Source of the DNA: EB88 sp965199135
GTDB lineage: Bacteria > Acidobacteriota > Terriglobia > Terriglobales > Acidobacteriaceae
DNA: 64,000 bases
Assembly: GCA_965199135.1 (NCBI GenBank)
Contig: OZ240685.1
Location: 2,046,001 to 2,110,000 of the forward strand
Reading direction: 5' to 3'
Of the stretch, positions 57,243-64,000 are shown one piece after another. The notes below the pieces were generated by a model that was not told the DNA's origin, did not search any database, and saw nothing but the letters and a program-made list of their open reading frames with translations. A program made the position numbers and the translations under genes. Each line of letters opens with the position of its first letter. Position 1 is the stretch's first letter.

Positions 57243-58619
57243 ATGAAGTGGAAGCGGATCGCAGCAATTTTCGGTATTGTCCTGGTCATTGCCGCCGTTG
57301 TGCTCTTCACGGTACGGCGCGCGCAGGGCAGCTACACCAAGGTGCTCGTCGGCAAGGTTGAACGGGGAAATGTCTCCTCGATTGTGAGTGGGACCGGGCA
57401 GATCAAGCCCAAGACATACGTGAACATCGGAGCAACGGCCTTCGGCCGGATCACCCACCTCTACGTGAAGGAAGGGGACCATGTGCACCGCGGGCAGGTG
57501 CTCGCGACCGTGGAGAATGTGCAGCCGGAGTCGAGCGTTGCCGCCCAGCGGCAGGCGATCGAAGCGGCCAAGACCGACGTCGGTTCCTACCAGGCTGCCG
57601 AGCAGACGGCGCAGGCCAATATCGAACATGCCCGGGCAGACCTCGAGCAGAAGAAGCTCGACTTCAACCGGTACCAGGAGCTTTACCGCGACAAGCTGGT
57701 GTCGAAGCAGGACTTCGACGCGCGCAAGGCCGCCTATGATCTCGACGTGGCAAGCCTCGCCCAGTCGGATGCTGCGATGGCCCAGGCCAAGGCGCAGACC
57801 GCGTCGGCTCGCGGACACCTGGGCACCGCGGTCGCGACCCTGCGTTCTGATGTTGATTCGCTGAACAAAACGGTAAGCGTGGCGCCCTATGACGGCATCG
57901 TGACCAACCTGCCGGTACGCGAAGGCGAGACAGTCGTGATCGGGATTCAGAACGCGTCCGGCTCGACGCTGATGACGATCGCGGATATGTCGGTGATCAC
58001 GGCGGAAGTCAAGATTGATGAGACAGACATCGTGAATGTGAAGATGGGCCAGCCGGTCGATGTTACCGTCGATGCGTTACCCGACAAGATCTTCAAGGGC
58101 CATGTCACGGAAGTCGGGGATCAGGCGCTGCTGCGCTCAACCGGCATGGCGACCAGCCAGTCGACGAGCGGCACCGAGGAGGCCAAGGACTTCAAGGTGA
58201 TCGTAACGCTGGATGGCGGACAAGATGTCGCAGCACTTCGCCCCGGTCTTTCGACCACAGCTAAGATCGTGACCGCAGACAAGCACAATGTGCTCGAGGT
58301 GCCGATCCAGGCGCTCACAGCGCCGCCGGCGGCCAGCGCTCTCAAGAGCGGCATCCCGGTCGAAGCAGCAGGGACGGACGTAGCCGGCCGGCAGGGAGTT
58401 TTTGTCCTGCGGACCGAGCAGGGCAAGCTCCGGGCCCACTTTGTTCCGCTCACCACCGGGATCAGCGGCGCCTCGACCATGGAGGTGAACGGTCCGATTA
58501 AGGCTGGGGACCAGATCGTGACCGGGACCTACAAGGTATTGCGCTCGCTCAAGGATGATGCGCCGGTCAAGGCCGCAACCGAGGCTGAGCTCGCGCCCAA
58601 GGCAGACAGTGGCTCCTAA
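57243..58619 (+). CDS. HlyD/MacA-type membrane-fusion adaptor
   Basis: The product has 458 residues. An N-terminal anchor (IAAIFGIVLVIAAVVLFTV) is followed by a biotinyl-lipoyl-like half (GRITHLYVKEGDHVHRGQVLATVENVQPES) and a long helical hairpin (about residues 100-200). The second lipoyl half is VAPYDGIVTNLPVREGETVVIG and the beta-barrel domain starts DMSVITAEVKIDETDIVNVK. It should join an inner-membrane exporter to an outer-membrane channel. The next gene is an ABC ATPase, so it is a MacA-like adaptor. GGAG lies before ATG 57243. Confidence 0.9.
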   Translation: MKWKRIAAIFGIVLVIAAVVLFTVRRAQGSYTKVLVGKVERGNVSSIVSGTGQIKPKTYVNIGATAFGRITHLYVKEGDHVHRGQVLATVENVQPESSVAAQRQAIEAAKTDVGSYQAAEQTAQANIEHARADLEQKKLDFNRYQELYRDKLVSKQDFDARKAAYDLDVASLAQSDAAMAQAKAQTASARGHLGTAVATLRSDVDSLNKTVSVAPYDGIVTNLPVREGETVVIGIQNASGSTLMTIADMSVITAEVKIDETDIVNVKMGQPVDVTVDALPDKIFKGHVTEVGDQALLRSTGMATSQSTSGTEEAKDFKVIVTLDGGQDVAALRPGLSTTAKIVTADKHNVLEVPIQALTAPPAASALKSGIPVEAAGTDVAGRQGVFVLRTEQGKLRAHFVPLTTGISGASTMEVNGPIKAGDQIVTGTYKVLRSLKDDAPVKAATEAELAPKADSGS

Positions 58620-58644
58620 AGGCAGCCTGGAGGAAACCGCAGTG

Positions 58645-59397
58645 ATGGCACCCAGTGGAGCGCCGGCCGGGCAGGCTCGTACAGCCGACCATGTGATCGT
58701 GGTCGAAGACCTCTGGAAGACCTACCAGATGGGCGAGCAAACGGTGAACGCGCTGCAGGGGATCAACCTGCAGATCCGGCACAACGAATACGTGGCGATC
58801 ATGGGTCCTTCCGGCTCGGGCAAATCGACGTTGATGAACCTGATCGGGTGCCTCGACTCCCCCACACAGGGCAAGTACTGGCTGAACGGCCATCTGGTTT
58901 CCGAGCTCGATGACGACCAGCTGGCCCGTATCCGCAACAAGGAGATCGGCTTTGTCTTCCAGACCTTCAACCTCCTGGCCCGCGCGAGCGCTCTGCATAA
59001 TGTCGAGCTGCCCCTGATCTACAACGGCACACCCTCGGTGGAGCGGCTGGAGCGGGCCAAGGCTGCGCTTGTGGCGGTAAATCTCGAGAAGCGGATGGAC
59101 CACCGGCCGAATGAACTCTCGGGCGGCCAGCGCCAACGCGTTGCGATCGCGCGCGCCCTGATCAACCGTCCCTCGATCATCCTGGCCGACGAGCCGACCG
59201 GCAACCTTGACTCGAAAACCGGCGACGAAATCATGGCGCTGTTTGATGAGCTGCATGGCCGCGGCAACACCATCGTCCTGGTCACCCACGAGCCGGACAT
59301 CGCCGAGTACGCCCACCGTGTCGTGACGATTCGGGACGGCGTCATCGCCTCCGATCAGCCCTCGTCCCGAATGCGAAACGAGGTGCCACTCCCCTGA
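58645..59397 (+). CDS. ABC transporter ATP-binding protein (MacB/LolD-type)
   Basis: The product has 250 residues with a complete ATPase: Walker A GPSGSGKST, Q-loop FQTFNLLAR, signature LSGGQRQRVAIARAL, Walker B IILADEPTGNLD and the switch His in VLVTHEPD. It belongs to the MacB/LolD class. Its start is ATG 58645 (GGAGG 11 bases upstream); an in-frame GTG at 58609 overlaps the adaptor's end. No permease gene lies next to it, although this ATPase must have one. Confidence 0.92.
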   Translation: MAPSGAPAGQARTADHVIVVEDLWKTYQMGEQTVNALQGINLQIRHNEYVAIMGPSGSGKSTLMNLIGCLDSPTQGKYWLNGHLVSELDDDQLARIRNKEIGFVFQTFNLLARASALHNVELPLIYNGTPSVERLERAKAALVAVNLEKRMDHRPNELSGGQRQRVAIARALINRPSIILADEPTGNLDSKTGDEIMALFDELHGRGNTIVLVTHEPDIAEYAHRVVTIRDGVIASDQPSSRMRNEVPLP

Positions 59398-59477
59398 AGC
59401 ATTTTCCCCTCTTGTTCTCCTCCCCTGCGCCGATACAGCTCCTGTCAGCAGATTCGAGGAGCGAGGGAGGGCAGGCG

Positions 59478-60635
59478 ATGGCAGTAGCGAGAGAGTGGTC
59501 CGGCATAGGGGAAGGCGCAGGCGGTCTGCCGCACACCATGATGCGGGGGGTGGAATCCAGCCGTTTCCGCCTGGGAGACATGGTGGGGCGCTCCGCCGCG
59601 ATGGAACGCGTCTTTCTGCAGATGCGCTATCTCGCTGGCCACCTCAGGCTCCTGTTGATCGAAGGCGAGACGGGGACGGGGAAGACCCTCGCTGCGCGAA
59701 CCCTGCACCGTTTGTCGCCCTACCGGGAGGCAGGTTTCGCCACGATCGCGGCCGAGCAGCTGTTGCAGGGGCGCGAGGGCGAGAAGATCCTGACCGCTGC
59801 CCGGGGGGGCACCCTCTACATCACGGGCCTGGAAGCCGCAGCCGCTGATGCCCAGAGTCGGCTCCTGCAGCTCGTGGACTGGCAGCAGCGCTCCCAGGCG
59901 CTGGGCCGGATGCTGCCCGCTCCGCGCTGGCTGGGCCTGGAAACCGCGATCAACTCGCCCCGGGCCCTGATCCTTGGGAGCCGGCGGCCGCTCCGCGCAC
60001 TGGTGCAGCTGGGACGGTTTCGCAACGACCTGCTGCAGGAGATCTCGGGAGCCCACCTGGTGCTGCCGCCGCTTCGGGATCGCCGTGAGGACGTGCCCCT
60101 ACTCGCAGAGCAGTTCCTCAACCAGCGGGCACACCGGGAATCACGGCCGGCCAGCGTGCTCGCTCCCCGGCTGCTCGAGCACCTTCGCGCTCATCACTGG
60201 CCCGGCAACCTGGGCGAGCTCCACAGCTACCTGGAGCAGGCCCTGCCGCCAGCACCGGCCAGCCATACGCCCCAGGCCGGGATGGATCGGGGCAAGGCTC
60301 TTGCGCCGGGGGCGCCGGTGGATGGATGGGCGGAAGCGAGCTGCGAAGGCGCGTTGTCGGAGGGAGCCTCGGCCTGCCATGAGGGCATCCCCGGGCCCGC
60401 AGGCACAAACACGGGCGGGCACGGAAGTGATCGGTCGGCCTGGGTCGACGCCAACCTCGATCGCATGATCTTTCGCCATGTGCACCAGGTGCTCTCCGAT
60501 GCACAGGGCAACAAGCTGCGCGCAGCGCGGCTGCTGGGGATCAGCCGCTCGACCCTGTATCGCATTCTCGAGCGCAGACCGATGCCGGGGCTGGGCAGCG
60601 GGGAAGAGAGCGCCTGCCACGCGGCATCGTTGTAG
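59478..60635 (+). CDS. Degenerate NtrC-family regulator (sigma-54 EBP-like)
   Basis: The product has 385 residues: an AAA+ domain (about 36-260) and a C-terminal Fis-type helix-turn-helix (NKLRAARLLGISRSTLYRILER), joined by a Gly/Ala/Pro-rich linker. Walker A is intact (GETGTGKT, 63-70). Other working parts of a sigma-54 activator are missing: the GAFTGA loop is absent, Walker B reads GGTLYITGLE in place of GGTLFLDEI, the arginine-finger segment is FRNDLLQEI, and sensor II WPGNVRE is WPGNLGE. It probably cannot open sigma-54 promoters and may repress or act through another route. GGAGG precedes ATG 59478. It follows the export pair by 80 bases. Confidence 0.85.
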   Translation: MAVAREWSGIGEGAGGLPHTMMRGVESSRFRLGDMVGRSAAMERVFLQMRYLAGHLRLLLIEGETGTGKTLAARTLHRLSPYREAGFATIAAEQLLQGREGEKILTAARGGTLYITGLEAAAADAQSRLLQLVDWQQRSQALGRMLPAPRWLGLETAINSPRALILGSRRPLRALVQLGRFRNDLLQEISGAHLVLPPLRDRREDVPLLAEQFLNQRAHRESRPASVLAPRLLEHLRAHHWPGNLGELHSYLEQALPPAPASHTPQAGMDRGKALAPGAPVDGWAEASCEGALSEGASACHEGIPGPAGTNTGGHGSDRSAWVDANLDRMIFRHVHQVLSDAQGNKLRAARLLGISRSTLYRILERRPMPGLGSGEESACHAASL

Positions 60636-60732
60636 GGGCAGGCGCCCAAGCGGCGTAGGGTACACTCGGCAACAAATCCGCTGCTGAATCCCGAGGCCGT
60701 TTGCCGCCTCCCTGACTGGACCCACTCGAAGC

Positions 60733-62601
60733 ATGTCGCCTTCAAGACTCGTTGCGTTCTCTTCTCTTCTTCTCAGCCTGGGTGCGGGGCTGCCGCTCGT
60801 GGCACAGAAGCCGGGCACCTTTCCCCAGTCGGCGCTTGCACCCCAGCCCTCATCCGCAGCGCCCAACACGCCGGCCGCTGCCGCCCCTGCTGCGACTGCG
60901 CCGGCAGCGGAACGCGCGCAGGCACTCGACAGCCTCTTCGCCGAGATGTGGCAGGAGCGGCTTGAGCACAACCCGGAGTTTGCGACCGCGATCGGCGACA
61001 AGCGGTACAACGACCGCCTGAACAACTACACCGCCGCGGCCTACAACGAAGAACTGGAACGGGGCACCGCGTACCTTGCGCGGCTTTCGGCAATCAACAC
61101 CGATGGGCTTTCCGAGCAGGCTCAACTCTCGAAAGAGCTCATGCTGCGGCGTCTGATCGAGCAGCAGCAGGAGGCCGTGTTCAAGCCGTGGGAGATGCCG
61201 GTGAACCAGTTCGACGGCATCCAGGTGGATCTGCCGCAGCTACAAACGCTTGCACCCTTCACCACGGTGAAGGACTACGAAGACTACATCGCCCGGATGC
61301 GCGCGGTGCCCGTGGCGTTCCAGCAGGTGACCGACAGCATCGAGGCGGGGATCGCCGATGGTCGGACGCCGCCGAGGATCCTGCTTGAAAAAGTGCTGAC
61401 CCAGACACAGACGCTCGCGGCCGAGAAGCCGGAGGACAGCCCCTTCGCCCGTCCCCTGCAGAACTTTCCCGCGACGATCAGCGCGGTCGACCAGGCGCGG
61501 CTCAAGACCGATCTCCTGACCGCCATCCATCAGGACGTGTTGCCGGCATACGGTCGCTTCGCGAAGTTTGTCGAGGGAACCTATATTCCCGCAGGCAGGA
61601 CCGATCCGGGTGCGTGGTCGCTGCCGGACGGAAATGCCTACTACGCCTTCCGGGTCAAGGCGAGCACGACCACCGACCTGACGCCCGCACAGATCCACCA
61701 GATCGGCCTCGACGAGGTAGCCCGCGATGAGTCGGAGATCCTGGCCATCGCCAAGCGGCTGGGCTTTGCCTCGATCGCCGCGCTGCGGACCTCGGTCGCC
61801 GCCGATCCAAAGCTGCACGTGGACAGCCGAGAGGCCCTGCTCGCGGTCTACAGGAAAGATATCGACGGGATGCGTCCGAAGCTGCCACAGTATTTCGGCA
61901 TCCTGCCCAGGGCGCCACTCCGGGTTGAGCCTGTGCCCACCTACTCTGAAAAGGAGCAGGCGCCGGCATACTACGACGCCGGCACAGCCGACGGTTCGCG
62001 CCCGGGCACGATCTACATCAACACCTACGACGCGACCCATCGCTCGCTCGCGAATGTCGAATCGATCGCGTACCACGAGGGCATTCCGGGGCACCACCTG
62101 CAGATCTCGATCGCCCAGGAGCTGCAGGGGATCCCCGAGTTCCGCAAGTACCAGGGCTACATCGCCTATGAAGAAGGCTGGGGTCTGTACGCCGAGCGGC
62201 TGGGCAAGGATATGGGCTTCTACCAGGATCCCTACTCGGATTATGGCCGGCTGGAGACCGATATCTTTCGTGCGGTGCGGCTGGTCGTCGACACCGGGGT
62301 GCACTCCGAGCACTGGACCCGGCAACAGATGGTCGACTACTTCCACGCGCACACCGGGCTCGATGAGACAACGGTGCAGGCCGAGACCGACCGCTACATC
62401 GCGTGGCCTGGACAGGCGCTTGGCTACAAGATTGGGCAGTTGGAGATACTGAAGCTGCGCGCGAAGGCACAGGCAGCCCTCGGCAGCCGCTTCAGCTACC
62501 GTAGCTTCCATGACGAGGTGCTCGACGCAGGCCCCTTGCCGATGGATGTGCTCGAGACGCGGATCAACGGGTGGATTGCGAAGCAGGGGGCAGCGAAGTG
62601 A
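60733..62601 (+). CDS. DUF885 family protein (HExxH-like metallopeptidase)
   Basis: The product has 622 residues. A signal peptide (LVAFSSLLLSLGAGLPLVAQ) is followed by a low-complexity Ala/Pro linker and the DUF885 domain (DSLFAEMWQERLEHNPEFATAIGDKRYNDRL). The putative zinc site is ESIAYHEGIPGHHLQISIAQEL with ligands HEGxxGHH, and the downstream EEGWGLYAERLGKDMG supplies the third glutamate. Such proteins are taken as M32-like or related carboxypeptidases; none in this group is clearly characterised. It is translated in overlap with proC (GTGA). Confidence 0.88.
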   Translation: MSPSRLVAFSSLLLSLGAGLPLVAQKPGTFPQSALAPQPSSAAPNTPAAAAPAATAPAAERAQALDSLFAEMWQERLEHNPEFATAIGDKRYNDRLNNYTAAAYNEELERGTAYLARLSAINTDGLSEQAQLSKELMLRRLIEQQQEAVFKPWEMPVNQFDGIQVDLPQLQTLAPFTTVKDYEDYIARMRAVPVAFQQVTDSIEAGIADGRTPPRILLEKVLTQTQTLAAEKPEDSPFARPLQNFPATISAVDQARLKTDLLTAIHQDVLPAYGRFAKFVEGTYIPAGRTDPGAWSLPDGNAYYAFRVKASTTTDLTPAQIHQIGLDEVARDESEILAIAKRLGFASIAALRTSVAADPKLHVDSREALLAVYRKDIDGMRPKLPQYFGILPRAPLRVEPVPTYSEKEQAPAYYDAGTADGSRPGTIYINTYDATHRSLANVESIAYHEGIPGHHLQISIAQELQGIPEFRKYQGYIAYEEGWGLYAERLGKDMGFYQDPYSDYGRLETDIFRAVRLVVDTGVHSEHWTRQQMVDYFHAHTGLDETTVQAETDRYIAWPGQALGYKIGQLEILKLRAKAQAALGSRFSYRSFHDEVLDAGPLPMDVLETRINGWIAKQGAAK

Positions 62602-63416
62602 ACGAGCAGCGACCAAAGATAGCAGTGCTGGGCGCCGGCAAGATGGGCGGAATCCTGCTGCAGGCGTTTCTGAAGCAGAAGCTGTTTGAGCCCGCGGAGA
62701 TCATGGCGACCGTGGCGCATGAGGAGCGGGCGACCGTGCTCTCGACGCAGTGGGGGGTGGAGGTGACCACTGACAACCTCCGCGCTGCGCACTTCGCGGA
62801 CATCATCCTGCTCGGGGTCAAACCCTTCCAGATCGCGGACCTGCTCGGGGTGATTCGGCCGGCCTTGACGAAGCGCAAGATGCTGATCTCGGTGGCGGCG
62901 TCGGTGAAAACGGGCGCGATCGAGGACGCCGCCGACCTTGAAATCGCGGTGGTTCGCGCCATGCCGAATACCCCCTCGACACTTGGAGCCGGGATTGCCG
63001 GCCTGTGCCGGGGACGGTTTGTTTCAGACGAGCAGATGGAGTTTGCCTCGCAGGTGTTTGCCACGGTCGGGCGTACCGTTACCGTCGACGAGAAACACAT
63101 GGACGCAGTGACCGGGCTTTCCGCGTCCGGTCCCGCCTTTATCTACATCATTCTCGAGTCGCTTGCAGAGGCGGGCGTGAAGGTGGGTCTGCCGCGGGAT
63201 GTCGCGACCCTGCTGGCGGCGCAGACGACCTATGGCGCGGCCAAGATGGTCCTCGATACGGGCTACCATCCTGCGCTGCTCAAGGATGCGGTGACCACGC
63301 CTGCAGGCTGCACGATCGACGGCATCCTGGAACTTGAAGAGGGCGGCCTGCGCGTGACGCTGATCAAGGCGGTCATGAAGGCGACCGAGCGGGCACGCGA
63401 GCTGGCAAAAGGGTAG
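62598..63416 (+). CDS. proC: Pyrroline-5-carboxylate reductase ProC
   Basis: The enzyme makes the last step of proline synthesis, reducing P5C with NAD(P)H. It has 272 residues. The N-terminal Rossmann motif is IAVLGAGKMGGILLQAF and the P5CR signature VTGLSASGPAFIYIILESLAEAGVKVGLPRDVA is in the C-terminal dimerisation domain. KDAVTTPAGCTIDGI completes it. The start GTG 62598 overlaps the stop of the DUF885 gene. A terminator follows at 63435-63458. Confidence 0.96.
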   Translation: MNEQRPKIAVLGAGKMGGILLQAFLKQKLFEPAEIMATVAHEERATVLSTQWGVEVTTDNLRAAHFADIILLGVKPFQIADLLGVIRPALTKRKMLISVAASVKTGAIEDAADLEIAVVRAMPNTPSTLGAGIAGLCRGRFVSDEQMEFASQVFATVGRTVTVDEKHMDAVTGLSASGPAFIYIILESLAEAGVKVGLPRDVATLLAAQTTYGAAKMVLDTGYHPALLKDAVTTPAGCTIDGILELEEGGLRVTLIKAVMKATERARELAKG

Positions 63417-63434
63417 AGACGGGGATGAACGCTA

Positions 63435-63458
63435 AAGGAGGGCTCGGGAGCCCTCCTT
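63435..63458. terminator. Hairpin after proC
   Basis: AAGGAGGGCTC (63435-63445) and GAGCCCTCCTT (63448-63458) are perfect complements. With a short loop the hairpin is compact. It lies between proC and the convergent LEA-like gene and may serve both. Confidence 0.75.
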
Positions 63459-63479
63459 CCTGCGACAACCGGCGGTTCG

Positions 63480-63941
63480 TTACTGCGGCGAGCTGTCCTG
63501 GACCTTCTGCCTGGTCTGCATGCCCTTGTCCTTGGCATCCATGTTCGCTTCCTTGGCCTTGTCCTTGGCTACTGTGGTCTTCTCGGCCTTCGGATCGAAC
63601 ACCTTCTGCACACCTTCCTTGCTCTTGTCGTAGGTCTTCACGGTGCCTTCCTTGCTTTTATCCGCGACCGTTGTGGTGCCTTCCTTGGTCTTGTCGTAAG
63701 CCTTGGTGGTGCCGCTCTTGGTGCTGCGGGCTGCATGCTTCGTTGCATGCTTGGTCTTGTGGTAGGCCTTTTTGGTAGTCGAGCTGGTCGCGTGCGCGGT
63801 GTCCTTCGTGGCGTTCTTGGTGTCGGTTCCCGCGTTGTGCATATCCTGCCCCGCGGTCTGAGCGATCGATGCAAGGGGCATCACCAGGGTGGAGGCCAGC
63901 ATGACGGAGGCAAGTGCTGAAAAGACGCGGACATTCTTCAT
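63480..63941 (-). CDS. Exported LEA-like protein with 11-residue repeats
   Basis: The product has 153 residues from ATG 63941. A signal peptide (SALASVMLASTLVMPLASIAQ) is followed by Lys/Thr/Ala/His-rich sequence. From about residue 75 there are four 11-residue repeats, KSGTTKAYDKT, KEGTTTVADKS, KEGTVKTYDKS and KEGVQKVFDPK, then a Lys/Asp tail. The 11-mer repeat with Lys-Glu-Gly and Asp-Lys is the pattern of group 3 LEA proteins (desiccation protection in plants, nematodes and some bacteria). Such a protein may stabilise envelope components in dry soil, but this is inference. It is probably unfolded in solution. Confidence 0.8.
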   Translation of the reverse strand: MKNVRVFSALASVMLASTLVMPLASIAQTAGQDMHNAGTDTKNATKDTAHATSSTTKKAYHKTKHATKHAARSTKSGTTKAYDKTKEGTTTVADKSKEGTVKTYDKSKEGVQKVFDPKAEKTTVAKDKAKEANMDAKDKGMQTRQKVQDSSPQ

Positions 63942-64000
63942 AGTCCTGAAAAGATTCAGTTGGCAGGGAAAGGGTTGCAGTCCCGCCATTTAATATCAGA

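Noticed and set aside
1..64000. tRNA, tmRNA, rRNA or CRISPR elements
   Set aside because: No T-arm-like GTTCGA context with matching stems, no rRNA core sequence and no regularly spaced repeats with unique spacers were seen. The tandem arrays at 46961 and 55398 have no spacers.

Overview
The window is high-GC bacterial chromosomal DNA, roughly 63-65 % G+C by eye. I found no phage genes, no transposases, no CRISPR array and no rRNA or tRNA gene. The gene set points to a soil member of the Acidobacteriota, probably class Terriglobia / Acidobacteriaceae. The pointers are a TPR-secretin-cohesin fusion followed by two pseudopilin genes, a GWxTD-domain protein, carboxypeptidase-regulatory-domain proteins, BshC (bacillithiol synthesis), a fused bacterial PolX-PHP, and the ribosomal cluster rpsP-khpA-rimM-trmD-rplS-rnhB. 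The phylum assignment is inference from remembered family distributions and was not tested by a search.

Layout. 1-5.8 kb: the start of a Tat-exported protein, a cysteine desulfurase, an exported DinB-fold protein, citrate synthase, ThiO and a SnoaL-like protein. 5.8-11.8 kb: PolX, a cold-shock protein, a Nudix hydrolase, BshC, two small unknown genes and a MIP18/PaaD-like Fe-S factor. 11.9-18.2 kb: a minus-strand block running CPBP protease, penicillin-acylase-like Ntn hydrolase, polytopic membrane protein, farnesyl-type diphosphate synthase. 18.3-23.5 kb: DHH phosphoesterase, a frameshifted acetyltransferase, an HD hydrolase, a zinc-ribbon/XRE regulator, UppS and a PIG-L deacetylase. 23.5-27.1 kb: the ribosomal and tRNA-methylation operon. 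27.3-37.3 kb: 2'-5' RNA ligase, aldo/keto reductase, GDPD, long-chain polyprenyl synthase, YajQ, TatD, MetG and ArgS. 37.4-43.4 kb: PstS, MgtC, a DJ-1/PfpI protein, PepA, a beta-helix protein and SmpB.

43.5-55.3 kb carries envelope functions: the secretin/pseudopilin operon, a TonB-receptor-like outer-membrane protein, the GWxTD protein, and a cytochrome c maturation operon (ccmF-ccmH-ccmI-like plus a membrane-anchored carboxypeptidase-regulatory protein). 55.6-64 kb holds a lone receiver domain, small zinc-ribbon and WXXGXW proteins, an adaptor plus ABC-ATPase export pair followed by a degenerate NtrC-type regulator, a DUF885 peptidase, ProC, and an exported LEA-like protein with 11-residue repeats.

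Most of the window is housekeeping. The points that most deserve a second look are: the NtrC-like protein that has lost GAFTGA, Walker B acids, R-finger and sensor II; the export pair with no permease beside it; a low-GC patch inside metG; the frameshift in the GNAT gene; the LEA-like repeat protein; the unusual CcmH cysteine motif; two short tandem arrays; and a dispersed imperfect repeat present at least four times. No gene-free stretch exceeds about 300 bases. The longest (7550-7844, 55326-55620, 56961-57242, 56002-56261) hold, respectively, a dispersed repeat copy plus the csp terminator, a 24-25 bp tandem array, nothing I recognise, and short direct and inverted repeats.
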